NCBI GenBank assembly: GCA_009668205.1
Contig: WJYM01000004.1
Span: forward strand, 301,281-365,280
Direction: 5' to 3'
Length of the DNA stretch: 64,000 nucleotides
Source: Enterobacteriaceae bacterium RIT691
GTDB taxonomy: Bacteria > Pseudomonadota > Gammaproteobacteria > Enterobacterales > Enterobacteriaceae
Below are positions 54,565 to 63,793 of the stretch, piece after piece (position 1 is the stretch's first letter; every line of letters begins with the position of its first letter). The translations under genes were made by a program, and so were the position numbers. The notes under the pieces are model-generated. The model searched no databases. It was not told where the DNA came from and was given only the letters and a program-made list of their open reading frames with translations.

Positions 54565-54584
54565 ATCTGCAAATTTTTGCAGAT
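54565..54584. promoter_or_regulatory. Inverted repeat between the LacI-type gene and the oxidoreductase operon
   Basis: Perfect 9-base arms ATCTGCAAA and TTTGCAGAT are separated by TT. It lies 25 bases upstream of the regulator start and 146 bases before the first oxidoreductase. The TGCAAA-TTTGCA form resembles LacI-family operators, but with a TT centre instead of CG. Confidence 0.68.
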
Positions 54585-54729
54585 GCAGAAGGCTGATTTT
54601 AAAACACAATTTCATATCCTATCGAAAATTGAGCACCAGCCTGCGAGCATTCTCACAAAATCCTTTTGTCTGTCCCGTCGGGCTTTTCTATGTTCGCTCT
54701 ATTCCTCATCTGTTCTGAAAAGGTGCGAC

Positions 54730-55884
54730 ATGGAAAAAGTACGGTTTGGCATTATCGGCGTCGGCAATATCGGCACCGTCCACGCCCGCTATTTACTGGC
54801 CGGCACGGTAAAAGAAGCGTCCCTGACTGCGGTTTGCGATAGTGACGAAAATAAGCACGCCAGCATCCGCTCGCTGGTCGGGGAAAAGGTCGAGATTTTT
54901 ACCCATGCGAAGGACATGCTGCAAAGCGGGCTGATTGATGCGGTGATTGTGGCGACACCGCATTACGCGCACCCGGAGCTCTCCATTCTGGCGATGCGCA
55001 GCGGTATTCATACCCTCTGCGAAAAACCCGCCGGGGTCTACACCGCGCAGGTTCAGGCCATGAACACCTGCGCCCGCGAGTGCGATGTGGTGTTCGGCAT
55101 CATGTACAACCAGCGCCCTAACCCGCTGTATCAGAAAGTGAAAGACCTGATCGACAGCGGTGAGCTGGGGGAAATCCGTCGTTCCAACTGGATTATCACC
55201 AACTGGTATCGCTCACAGAGTTACTACAACTCCGGCGGCTGGCGCGCCACCTGGAAAGGTGAAGGCGGCGGCGTGCTGCTCAATCAGGATCCCCATCAGC
55301 TCGATCTCTGGCAGTGGCTGGTCGGCATGCCGGTGCGCCTGCGGGCGTTCTGTCAGTTCGGCAAGCACCGGCAAATCGAAGTGGAAGATGACGTCACCGC
55401 CTACGCTGAATACGCCAATGGCGCAACGGGCGTGTTTATTACCACCGTCGCCGAAACGCCGGGCACCAACCGTTTAGAAATCGCAGGCTCACGCGGCAAA
55501 GTGGTGGTGGAGGAAGGCAAGCTGCGCTACTGGCGGCTGCGTGAATCCGAAGATGAATTTAACGCCCGCTGGCAAAACGGGTTTGGCGAACCGGAATGCT
55601 GGGAAGTGAGCATCCCTGTCGCGCCAGAATACAGCGAACACCACGTCATCACCGAAAACTTCTGCGCAGCCGTATTGCACGGTAAACCGCTGATTGCGCC
55701 AGGCCTCGAAGGCATTCGCGGCCTCACCCTTTCCAACGCCATGCACTTATCCACCTGGACCGACGGTTGGGTCGACCTGCCCTTTGACGAACAGCGCTTT
55801 AAGCAGCTGCTGGATGAGCGTATTGCCCGTTCGGTGGATAAACAGGTGGAGAGCCGCACGCTCGACGCCTCCGGATCATGGTGA
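54730..55884 (+). CDS. Gfo/Idh/MocA-family oxidoreductase 1
   Basis: The 384-residue protein has an N-terminal NAD(P)-binding fold, GIIGVGNIGTVHA (about residues 7-19), the family CEKPAG with Lys99, and a C-terminal alpha/beta domain with NQDPHQLDLWQWLVG (about 184-198), whose His is in the usual catalytic position. Such enzymes oxidise, reduce or epimerise sugars and cyclitols. The substrate is unknown. The ATG at 54730 follows AAAAGGTGCGAC; the frame is open far upstream through the regulator, which is not coding. It is the first of five genes read together. Confidence 0.87.
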   Translation: MEKVRFGIIGVGNIGTVHARYLLAGTVKEASLTAVCDSDENKHASIRSLVGEKVEIFTHAKDMLQSGLIDAVIVATPHYAHPELSILAMRSGIHTLCEKPAGVYTAQVQAMNTCARECDVVFGIMYNQRPNPLYQKVKDLIDSGELGEIRRSNWIITNWYRSQSYYNSGGWRATWKGEGGGVLLNQDPHQLDLWQWLVGMPVRLRAFCQFGKHRQIEVEDDVTAYAEYANGATGVFITTVAETPGTNRLEIAGSRGKVVVEEGKLRYWRLRESEDEFNARWQNGFGEPECWEVSIPVAPEYSEHHVITENFCAAVLHGKPLIAPGLEGIRGLTLSNAMHLSTWTDGWVDLPFDEQRFKQLLDERIARSVDKQVESRTLDASGSW

Positions 55885-55896
55885 TAAGGAGCCGTC

Positions 55897-57081
55897 ATGC
55901 TACGTGTCGCGATTGTGGGAACAGGGAATATCTCGCACCACCATATTCAGGGATTTCAGGCGATGGGCCAGCGCTGCCAGATTGTGGCACTGGTGGATAT
56001 CTACCCGGAAAAGGCTGAGGAGAAAAAAAACCGCTACGGCCTGCATGACGCCCGGGTCTATAGCAGCCACCAGCAAATGCTGGCGGAAGAAAAAGAGCTC
56101 GATATCGTCGACGTGTGCACGCCGCCGTACGTGCACGCTGACATCAGCATTGATGCACTGCACGCCGGAAAACACGTGCTGTGTGAAAAACCGATGGCGG
56201 CCTCGCTGGAAGAGTGCGACGCGATGATTGCCGCGCAGGAAGCCAGTGGAAAGACGCTGTCCATCATTGCGCAGAACCGCTTTACCGATGCCTTCTGGCG
56301 GCTGAAAGCCGCCGTTGATTCCGGCCTGGCCGGAAAAATCTGCCACGCGCAGGTTGATTCTTTCTGGTGGCGCGGACACTGCTATTACGACCTGTGGTGG
56401 CGCGGCACATGGGAAAAAGAAGGCGGCGGCTGCACGCTGAATCACGCGGTCCACCATATCGATGCCATTCAATGGATGCTCGGCTTCCCGACGGACGTGG
56501 TGGCGATGATGAGCAATGTCGCCCACGATAACGCCGAAGTGGAGGATCTTAGCGCCGCCATCTTTAAATATCCCTCCGGCGCGCTGACACAGCTTACCGC
56601 GTCGGTGGTGCACCACGGCGAAGAACAGAAAATCGTGATTCAGGGCGAGAAAGCGCGCATCTCCGCGCCATGGCAGGTTCACGCCAGTCACTCTGCCGAT
56701 AACGGTTTCCCGCAGGACATCCACAACACGGCACTGGAAGATAAGCTCAACACGCTGTTTCAGGCCACGCCAAACCTGCAGTGGACGCTGCACCATGGGC
56801 AAATCGATAACGTCCTCCAGGCGATTGAAACGGATACGCCGCCTCTGGTTGACGGCGTGCAGGGCAAGCGTTCGCTGGAGCTGATCACCGCCATCTATAA
56901 ATCAGCGATAACCCGTTCGGTGGTGACGCTGCCCATCGCCACCGATGACGATTTTTACCGCACCGGCGGCCTCAGCGCCCGCGCCCCGCACTTCTACGAA
57001 AAATCATCCTCCATCGCCAACTTCAGCGAAGTGGGCGCGATCCCGCTTGGCAAAAATCTGGATACAGGAGCAGCACAATGA
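55897..57081 (+). CDS. Gfo/Idh/MocA-family oxidoreductase 2
   Basis: The 394-residue protein has AIVGTGNISHHHIQGF (about residues 5-20), CEKPMAAS with Lys98, and TLNHAVHHIDAIQWMLG (about 180-196) with paired histidines. WWRGHCYYDLWWRGTWEKEGG is an aromatic stretch probably lining the sugar site. The C-terminus is extended by about 30 residues (FYEKSSSIANFSEVGAIPLG). It starts 12 bases after gene 1 with AAGGAG and overlaps gene 3 by 4 bases. Confidence 0.87.
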   Translation: MLRVAIVGTGNISHHHIQGFQAMGQRCQIVALVDIYPEKAEEKKNRYGLHDARVYSSHQQMLAEEKELDIVDVCTPPYVHADISIDALHAGKHVLCEKPMAASLEECDAMIAAQEASGKTLSIIAQNRFTDAFWRLKAAVDSGLAGKICHAQVDSFWWRGHCYYDLWWRGTWEKEGGGCTLNHAVHHIDAIQWMLGFPTDVVAMMSNVAHDNAEVEDLSAAIFKYPSGALTQLTASVVHHGEEQKIVIQGEKARISAPWQVHASHSADNGFPQDIHNTALEDKLNTLFQATPNLQWTLHHGQIDNVLQAIETDTPPLVDGVQGKRSLELITAIYKSAITRSVVTLPIATDDDFYRTGGLSARAPHFYEKSSSIANFSEVGAIPLGKNLDTGAAQ

Positions 57082-58142
57082 ACAAAAACGACGGTATGAA
57101 TTACGCCCCGACAGGCAAACCCCAGCCGGTGGTGAAGCCTGGTGAGTTTGTCTTTGCCGCCGCCGCCCTCGATCACGGGCATATCTATGGCATGTGTAAC
57201 GGACTGATTGAAGCGGGCGCTCAGCTGAAATGGGTGTGGGATCCGGACCCGGCAAAAGTGGACAACTTTGTTCAGCAGTATCCACAGGTTCAGGTTGCGC
57301 CTTCGCTGGAGACGCTGCTCAACGATCCGCAACTCCGCCTGATTGCGGGCGCTGGCGTACCGTCTGAACGCTGCGCGCTTGGGCTAAAAGTGATGGCCGC
57401 TGGCAAAGACTATTTCGTGGATAAAGCCCCGCTGACGACGCTGGCCCAGTTGCAAGAGGCCAAAGCGATGGTGGCAAAAACCGGGCGTAAGTACGCGGTG
57501 TACTACAGCGAACGGCTGCATGTTGAAAGCGCCGTGTTTGCCGGACAACTGGTGAAACAAGGCGCTATCGGCAAGGTTATCCAGACGCTCGGCACCGGGC
57601 CACACCGGGAAGGGCAAGGCCGCCCTGACTGGTTTTACGAGAAACGCTATTTCGGCGGCATTCTTTGCGATATCGGCAGCCACCAGATTGAACAATTTCT
57701 CTATTACACCGGCAACGAAGAGGCGCAGATCGTCGCCAGCCAGACGCGCAATGTGAATCATCCTCAGCACCCGGAATTTGAAGATTTCGGCGACGCAATG
57801 CTGGCTGGCGCCAACGGCGCAACCGGCTATTTCCGCTGCGACTGGTTTACGCCTGCGGGTCTGCCAACCTGGGGGGATGGCCGCCTGACGCTGCTTGGCA
57901 CCGAGGGCTATATCGAAATTCGTAAGTACATTGACCTGACCCGCGGCGAGCAGGATGTGGTGTACCTGGTCAATCACGAAGGTGAACACCGCTATCCGGT
58001 TGAAGGTAAAGTCGGCTTCCCTTATTTCGGCGAACTGATCAAGGACTGTCTCAACCGCACGGAAAACGCCATGACGCAGGCTCATGCCTTTAAGGCTGCT
58101 GAACTCTGCGTGAAGGCACAAATGCGGGCCAATGCCCGCTAA
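57078..58142 (+). CDS. Gfo/Idh/MocA-family oxidoreductase 3 (divergent)
   Basis: The 354-residue protein is the most divergent of the four. In place of GxGxxG it reads AAALDHGHIYGMC (about residues 28-40), and the usual EKP is DKAP with Lys116. CDIGSHQIEQFLYYTG (about 193-208) carries the family histidine. Such variants are seen in glycoside-processing Gfo/Idh proteins, where NAD may be bound tightly and reused within one turnover. The start overlaps the gene 2 stop (ATGA). Confidence 0.84.
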   Translation: MNKNDGMNYAPTGKPQPVVKPGEFVFAAAALDHGHIYGMCNGLIEAGAQLKWVWDPDPAKVDNFVQQYPQVQVAPSLETLLNDPQLRLIAGAGVPSERCALGLKVMAAGKDYFVDKAPLTTLAQLQEAKAMVAKTGRKYAVYYSERLHVESAVFAGQLVKQGAIGKVIQTLGTGPHREGQGRPDWFYEKRYFGGILCDIGSHQIEQFLYYTGNEEAQIVASQTRNVNHPQHPEFEDFGDAMLAGANGATGYFRCDWFTPAGLPTWGDGRLTLLGTEGYIEIRKYIDLTRGEQDVVYLVNHEGEHRYPVEGKVGFPYFGELIKDCLNRTENAMTQAHAFKAAELCVKAQMRANAR

Positions 58143-58154
58143 CAGGAGGCCGTA

Positions 58155-59177
58155 ATGAGAACGCTGAAAGCGGCCATTATCGGCTGTGGCGCGATCCACC
58201 TTTGTCATCTGGAGGCACTACGTCAGACCCCCGACGTTGAACTGCGCGCCATCGTCGATATCGACACCGATAAGGGGCTGGCGCTGGCAAAAACGTACGC
58301 CTGCGACTTCTATCACGACTACCGGGAGATGCTGCGCGATGTGAACGTCGACGTGGTGCACATCTGCACGCCGCACTACCTGCATAAACCCATGATCCTC
58401 GCCGCGCTGGCCGCGGGGAAGCAGGTGTTTTGCGAAAAACCGGTCGCCATGACGATGGCAGACATCGCCGAAATCCAGGCGGCAGAAGCTGCTGCAACCG
58501 GAATGCTAGGCGTCTGCTATCAAAACCGCCTGAACCCAACCAGCCTCGCGTTGCATCAGTTACTCAACGAAAACGCGCTGGGGCGGGTTCTCAGCATCAG
58601 CGCATTTTTAACGTGGTCCCGCTCCGCCCCTTATTACGCCAACAGCGCCTGGCGAGGACGTTATGCCACCGAAGGCGGCAGCCTGCTCATCAATCAGGCC
58701 ATTCACACGCTGGATTTGATGCAGTGGCTCGGCGGCGGTGTCACACGGCTGAAAGGCGTGGTCGACTGCAGCCGACTGGCGGACACCATTGATACCGAAG
58801 ACACCGCCATGGCGACTTTCGACTTCAACAGCGGTGCCCGCGGTCTGTTCTTTGCCAGCAACAACCACACCCGCGATGCGCCGTTGCAGCTGGAAATCCA
58901 CGCTGAAAAAGGGGAATTTCAGCTGCGGGATAACATCCTGTGGCGCGTCAGCGAAGGCAAGCGAGCCATGATTGCCAACGATGCCACGCCTTACAGCCAC
59001 AGCAAAAGCTACTGGGGCATGGGGCATCTGCAGGCCATTCAGCAGTTTTACACGTCGCTTCGACACGGCGAAATCCCCACCTTCATCGGACTTCGCGAAG
59101 CGGCTAAGTCCCTTCAACTCGTCGAGGCCATCTACCACTCATCACAGTTACGACAATGGGTCACCTTGACCGAATAA
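58155..59177 (+). CDS. Gfo/Idh/MocA-family oxidoreductase 4
   Basis: The 340-residue protein has AAIIGCGAIHLCHLEAL (about residues 6-22), CEKPVAMT with Lys95, YQNRLNPTS (about 122-130) and INQAIHTLDLMQWLGG (about 179-194). It is close to the MviM-type group of sugar dehydrogenases. It lies 12 bases after gene 3, with CAGGAGG before the ATG. The 3' gap of 82 bases to the transporter holds the hairpin GGCGCAC/GTGCGCC (59207-59226) without a T-run, which may regulate read-through. Confidence 0.87.
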   Translation: MRTLKAAIIGCGAIHLCHLEALRQTPDVELRAIVDIDTDKGLALAKTYACDFYHDYREMLRDVNVDVVHICTPHYLHKPMILAALAAGKQVFCEKPVAMTMADIAEIQAAEAAATGMLGVCYQNRLNPTSLALHQLLNENALGRVLSISAFLTWSRSAPYYANSAWRGRYATEGGSLLINQAIHTLDLMQWLGGGVTRLKGVVDCSRLADTIDTEDTAMATFDFNSGARGLFFASNNHTRDAPLQLEIHAEKGEFQLRDNILWRVSEGKRAMIANDATPYSHSKSYWGMGHLQAIQQFYTSLRHGEIPTFIGLREAAKSLQLVEAIYHSSQLRQWVTLTE

Positions 59178-59259
59178 CAATACCGTTCCGGCTGTAATAA
59201 GATACGGCGCACTGATTGGTGCGCCATAAATCAACCCTACCAGCACGAGAATTATAATT

Positions 59260-60795
59260 ATGGCTAAACCAACTGAACGCAGAGTGGGTTATGGCATAGC
59301 GATTGGCTATGGCGTAACCGACCTTTTTGGCGGGGGCGCTTTTGCTGTTATCGGCACCTGGTTACTCTTTTTCTATACCACCTACTGCGGCCTTTCTGTC
59401 CTTGAGGCGGGCTCAATTTTCGCGATTGCACGCGTGATCGACGCTATCCTGAGCCCTCTTATGGGCTATGTGACGGACAATTTCGGTGAAACCTGGCTTG
59501 GGCGAAAATTCGGCCGTCGGCGCTTTTTCCTGCTCCTTAGCGCCCCGTTAATGTTCCTGTACGCGCTGGTCTGGGTGACCGATATGAGCTATTGGTATTA
59601 TCTCGGCACCTATCTCTCCATCGAATTACTTTCCGCAATGGTGCTGGTGCCATGGGAAACGCTGGCCGCCGAAATGACCAACCGCTTTAGCGAACGCACC
59701 CGTCTTTCTGGCGTACGCATGATGTGCTCACAGTTCGGCGGTTTTCTGGCGGTCTCCGTGCCCGGCATCATTATGCAATTCACCGGTAAAGATAACTCCC
59801 TGACCTACACCATTACCGGCAGCGTCTTTGCGCTTATTTTCTGCATTGCGGTATTCATCACCTGGGCCTGTACCTGGGAAGCCAAAGATGTGCGGGAAGA
59901 ATATGCATTCACGCCGGACAATAAACGCCAGCCGGGATTAGGGAATCATCTGAAATATCTGGTGCTCGATCTCTTCTCCTCCTTCAAAGTTCGGGCATTC
60001 CGTCAGCATATTATTATTTATATCTGCTCTTTTACCGCGATGGATGTATTCGGCTCGGTCTTTACGTATTACGTGATATACGCTTTAGGAAGAGATGCCG
60101 CCGCGGTATCCGGATTACTGACCATTGCTGCGTTTGTCTCAGTGCCGGGAACCTTCGGCTTTATGATGCTGATGAATAAGTTAAACATGACCCCTTCCGG
60201 CGCGCTCAGGCTGTCGTACAGCTGCATTTTTGCCGTGCTGGCCTTTTTATTTGTGGTGTATATCAACGATATTACGGTCCCTACGCTCCTGTTTTCTGCC
60301 GTCTTTGTGGTGCTTGGCGCGGCCCGCGCAGGGCTGTATTACATCCCCTGGAACATCTACAGCTTTATTCCCGATGTGGATGAAATGGTGACCCGCCAGC
60401 GCCGGGAAGGTATTTTTGCCGGCGTGATGGTCCTTACCCGCAAAAGCACCGTCGCACTGGCGATTATGCTTATTGGCATCGTGCTGGAGGAGAGCGGTTT
60501 CGTGAAAGGCGGCGGAACGCAGCCCATCAGTGCGTTGCATGCGATTATCGGCCTGATGATCTTCGCCACCGCGGCGCTGCTTGCGATCAGCTTCTGGATG
60601 ACCTTCAAATTTAAATTGACCCAGAAAAGCCACAAGATGCTGATTAAAGAAATTGCCCGCCGCAAGCTTGGCGGCGCTTCTGAAGATTGTGATGAGGAAA
60701 CCCGTCTGGTGATTAAAGAACTGACCGGTTTTGCCTACAACGAAGTCTGGGATAGCACGCCGGATAAAAGCAAAAACAGCGCCGCCCTGGCGTAG
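59260..60795 (+). CDS. GPH-type (MelB-like) sugar cation symporter
   Basis: The 511-residue protein has about twelve membrane segments and the GPH signatures YGVTDLFGGGAFAVIGTWLL near the N-terminus, ARVIDAILSPLMGYVTDNF (about residues 55-73, with the cation-site Asp residues) and GRKFGRRRFFLLLSAP. It should import an unphosphorylated glycoside or sugar acid with H+ or Na+. Position at the end of the four-oxidoreductase operon implies that it brings in their substrate. A terminator follows. Confidence 0.87.
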   Translation: MAKPTERRVGYGIAIGYGVTDLFGGGAFAVIGTWLLFFYTTYCGLSVLEAGSIFAIARVIDAILSPLMGYVTDNFGETWLGRKFGRRRFFLLLSAPLMFLYALVWVTDMSYWYYLGTYLSIELLSAMVLVPWETLAAEMTNRFSERTRLSGVRMMCSQFGGFLAVSVPGIIMQFTGKDNSLTYTITGSVFALIFCIAVFITWACTWEAKDVREEYAFTPDNKRQPGLGNHLKYLVLDLFSSFKVRAFRQHIIIYICSFTAMDVFGSVFTYYVIYALGRDAAAVSGLLTIAAFVSVPGTFGFMMLMNKLNMTPSGALRLSYSCIFAVLAFLFVVYINDITVPTLLFSAVFVVLGAARAGLYYIPWNIYSFIPDVDEMVTRQRREGIFAGVMVLTRKSTVALAIMLIGIVLEESGFVKGGGTQPISALHAIIGLMIFATAALLAISFWMTFKFKLTQKSHKMLIKEIARRKLGGASEDCDEETRLVIKELTGFAYNEVWDSTPDKSKNSAALA

Positions 60796-60851
60796 GAAAA
60801 TTAACCCTCTGGCGAATTTACTGTTCCTTACGCTATACTGAACGCGATATT

Positions 60852-60882
60852 ACCGGTCCAGACCCTTCGGACCGGTTTTTTT
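60852..60882 (+). terminator. Intrinsic terminator between the transporter gene and ytfL
   Basis: ACCGGTCC and GGACCGGT arms with a 9-base loop are followed by a T-run. Confidence 0.9.
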
Positions 60883-60954
60883 AAGCGTAATCCCACACTT
60901 AAAAACATCATCAACTACCCTTCCGAGGTTCTGGCGACAAAAGCCAGAAAAACT

Positions 60955-62292
60955 ATGCTAAACAGTATATTAATCATACTCTGCCTCATCGGCGTCAGTG
61001 CGTTTTTCTCGATTTCCGAGATTTCGCTTGCAGCTTCCCGCAAAATTAAACTGAAGCTGCTCGCCGATGAGGGCAACATTAACGCACAACGTGTTCTTAA
61101 AATGCAGGAAAACCCCGGTATGTTCTTTACCGTGGTGCAAATTGGTCTTAATGCTGTCGCCATTCTTGGCGGTATCGTGGGCGATGCCGCGTTCTCGCCA
61201 GCGTTCCATGCCCTCTTCATCAAGTATATGTCCGCCGAACTGGCCGAGCAGGTTAGCTTCGTGCTCTCGTTCGTGGTGGTCACCAGCTTGTTCATTCTGA
61301 TCGCTGACCTGACGCCGAAACGCATCGGTATGATTTCGCCCGAAGCCGTGGCTTTGCGTATCATCAACCCGATGCGCTTCTGCCTTGCCGTATTCCGCCC
61401 GCTGGTGTGGCTGTTCAACGGCATGGCCAACATGATTTTCCGCCTGTTCAAACTGCCGATGGTCCGCAAGGATGACATCACCTCCGACGATATTTACGCC
61501 GTGTTCGAAGCCGGTGCCCTGGCAGGCGTGCTGCGTAAGCAGGAACATGAGCTTATCGAGAACGTATTCGAACTCGAATCACGTACCGTTCCGTCATCCA
61601 TGACCTCACGTGAAAACGTGATTTGGTTTGATTTGAACGAAGACGAGCAAAGCCTGAAAAACAAAGTCGCCGAGCACCCGCACTCTAAGTTCCTGGTGTG
61701 TAAGGAAGACATCGACCACATCATCGGTTATGTCGACTCAAAAGACCTGTTGAACCGCGTACTCGCGAATCAGAGCCTGATGCTGACCAGCGGCGTGCAG
61801 ATCCGCAATACGCTGATTGTGCCGGATACCCTGACGCTCTCTGAGGCGCTGGAAAGTTTCAAAGCCGCAGGTGAAGACTTCGCGGTTATCATGAACGAAT
61901 ATGCACTGGTTGTCGGCATCATCACCCTGAACGACGTGATGACCACCCTGATGGGCGACCTGGTCGGCCAGGGGCTGGAAGAACAGATCGTCGCGCGCGA
62001 TGAGAACTCGTGGCTTATTGATGGCGGTACTCCGATCGATGACGTGATGCGCGTTCTGGATATCGACGAATTCCCACAGAACGGCAACTACGAAACGATT
62101 GGCGGCTTCATGATGTATATGCTGCGTAAGATCCCGAAACGCACCGACTTCGTGAAGTTTTCTGGCTACAAGTTCGAAGTGGTGGATATCGACAACTACC
62201 GTATCGATCAGCTGCTGGTGACCCGCATTGACAGCAAACCTGCGGCGCTGTCGCCGAAACTGCCTGATGCTGAAGAGAAAGGCGCGGCGTAA
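60955..62292 (+). CDS. paeA: Polyamine export protein PaeA (YtfL)
   Basis: The 445-residue inner-membrane protein has an N-terminal CNNM/DUF21 domain with about four membrane segments (SAFFSISEISLAASRKIKLK at residues 14-33), two CBS domains (about 205-330) and a CorC/HlyC C-terminal domain (about 345-430). E. coli YtfL was renamed PaeA and exports cadaverine and putrescine under stress. It has its own leader after the upstream terminator. Compared with E. coli, msrA and ytfL are here split by the oxidoreductase island. Confidence 0.94.
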   Translation: MLNSILIILCLIGVSAFFSISEISLAASRKIKLKLLADEGNINAQRVLKMQENPGMFFTVVQIGLNAVAILGGIVGDAAFSPAFHALFIKYMSAELAEQVSFVLSFVVVTSLFILIADLTPKRIGMISPEAVALRIINPMRFCLAVFRPLVWLFNGMANMIFRLFKLPMVRKDDITSDDIYAVFEAGALAGVLRKQEHELIENVFELESRTVPSSMTSRENVIWFDLNEDEQSLKNKVAEHPHSKFLVCKEDIDHIIGYVDSKDLLNRVLANQSLMLTSGVQIRNTLIVPDTLTLSEALESFKAAGEDFAVIMNEYALVVGIITLNDVMTTLMGDLVGQGLEEQIVARDENSWLIDGGTPIDDVMRVLDIDEFPQNGNYETIGGFMMYMLRKIPKRTDFVKFSGYKFEVVDIDNYRIDQLLVTRIDSKPAALSPKLPDAEEKGAA

Positions 62293-62341
62293 AAGCAAAG
62301 GACACCCTCTGATAGCGGACAGTGCCTGACCCTACCTGACT

Positions 62342-62371
62342 AAACGCTCCAGCTCAACACTGGAGCGTTTT
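62342..62371 (+). terminator. Intrinsic terminator after paeA
   Basis: AAACGCTCCAG, 7-base loop, CTGGAGCGTTT followed by TCA. Confidence 0.85.
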
Positions 62372-62396
62372 CAATTTCACGCCGCGATACCGCCAC

Positions 62397-62834
62397 TCAA
62401 TGGGCCGTTTTTGAACGATCCCAACGAGGGGCTTTTAACTCCCCGGCGAACATCCACACCAGTTCACACAGCAATCCCTTCAACGATTTTTCCGTTTCAG
62501 GCAGCAAAGAATGCTGGCACAGCACCTGAGCCAGTGACTGGCAGTAGTCGCACAGCGCTTCGGCATCCGGTTCGAAAAACTGAGGGGCCGCTGGGAGCGT
62601 GTCAACGGTGAAATGCTCAATCAGGTGCGGCGGAATGGGCTCGTCGAGCGTCGGACGCAGCAGCGCCAGACAGGCCCCCATGCGGCCTAACAGCGCCAGT
62701 TTTTGTGCAGTATCGTCACATTCAATCAGGGTTTCAGCAAAGCGGTCGCAATAATCAGCGAGATCGGTGAAATCGGTTGCGGCGCTAAAGGGGATAGTGA
62801 GGAGGTCGTTATAAGGTGTATGGCTTGTAGACAT
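62397..62834 (-). CDS. Unknown protein, prophage-remnant context
   Basis: The 145-residue protein begins MSTSHTPYNDLLTIPFSAAT and is acidic, with no membrane segment and no motif that I recognise. Four cysteines are scattered in CDRFAETLIECDD and CDYCQSLAQVLC. TTGGAGACAATCTT gives a good ribosome site. Immediately upstream on the same strand is a structured region like the antisense RNAs of P4/P1-type phages, so it may be a leftover gene of a P4-like immunity operon. Convergent with paeA. Confidence 0.6.
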   Translation of the reverse strand: MSTSHTPYNDLLTIPFSAATDFTDLADYCDRFAETLIECDDTAQKLALLGRMGACLALLRPTLDEPIPPHLIEHFTVDTLPAAPQFFEPDAEALCDYCQSLAQVLCQHSLLPETEKSLKGLLCELVWMFAGELKAPRWDRSKTAH

Positions 62835-62849
62835 AAGATTGTCTCCAAC

Positions 62850-63020
62850 AAGGGGCTATATGCCGCCAGTGGAGAGGCTAATCTCACGGGTGGCGGACCA
62901 GACGAGGTTAGCCTTACCGGCCTTGTTGGACACCGGCGCGTCTTACGACGCCCTCGCCCGGCCCACCATTGAGGCGCAGCCGTGCGTGCGACACAAAAAT
63001 GGCGCTGATGCGCCACCGTG
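62850..63020 (-). ncRNA. C4-like antisense RNA region (P4/P1 phage type)
   Basis: On the minus strand GTGTCCAACAAGGCCGGTAA is followed by a stem AGGCTAA (62914-62908) / TTAGCCT (62881-62875) with a 26-base loop containing GGTCCGCCACC. The wording resembles the C4/CI immunity RNAs of P1, P7 and P4 and the related remnants common near integrated elements. In one frame it also reads APVSNKAGKANLVWSATREI, a peptide often seen as a phage-remnant relic. Ends are approximate. Confidence 0.45.
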
Positions 63021-63130
63021 TCGCCAACAAGTGTATTTCAGGAGGCTAATCCCGACACCTGATTTTTCAGGTGCGAGAGGAGAATACTGCGATAACCCAA
63101 CCACAACAAGGGACATTACTGGAAGGAAGA

Positions 63131-63793
63131 TCCCATTGTGAGATGTAATTTTCTTTAGCTGGTTACATCATTTAAATCAATTGGTTATGGCTGGGTATTG
63201 GGCTGGTTTATTGGGTTGATGACGGTGGATGAGTGGACCTGGAAGGTTTGAGATAGTTATGGTTTTCTCACGGAACATAAGGGCCGGGTCGACTTTAAGC
63301 GAGTAGCGAAAATTAGTGTCGACAGCGAACTCGCTTACAAAAGCCATCCAGCCGCCCTAATATTTCTATTAAACCATGGTGGAGCAGTCCGGTTAATAGG
63401 TGTCAAAATACATACCACATCATGAAATAACTGAAAATTATAAATGAAATCTGTATTAATGCCCCCATCTTCGCCCACCAAAACGGACATTCTATGCAAC
63501 TAAGAACGTACTAGAAAATTAGGTGAAGATGTGACCAGTTTCTCAACATCAGGTGTGTAAGTAACACAAACTATTCGGTTAAGCAACAAACAGTAAGTGA
63601 TTACTCTCAACTGGACCTAGAAATTCCCTCTCACTCCAAAGAATGATTGGGTCCTAAGCAATTCTATTAGCGTAAGTTTAAGCAACTAAGCCGATTCCAA
63701 AGCCAGCGAAATCGTATCATTGGTAACATATAATTATATCTCACCAAAAATACGTAAGTATTTCGAAACTGATCACATGAATCTTATATCATG
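63131..63793. other. AT-rich gene-free stretch
   Basis: About 660 bases without a credible gene, clearly more AT-rich than the backbone. The only structure noted is an inverted repeat AAGCGAG (63297-63303) / CTCGCTT (63330-63336), with GTCGAC on either side of its loop. It probably belongs to horizontally acquired DNA continuing past the right edge. Confidence 0.6.

Noticed and set aside
59207..59226. Terminator between oxidoreductase 4 and the transporter
   Set aside because: GGCGCAC/GTGCGCC forms a hairpin but has no T-run, so it is not called a terminator.
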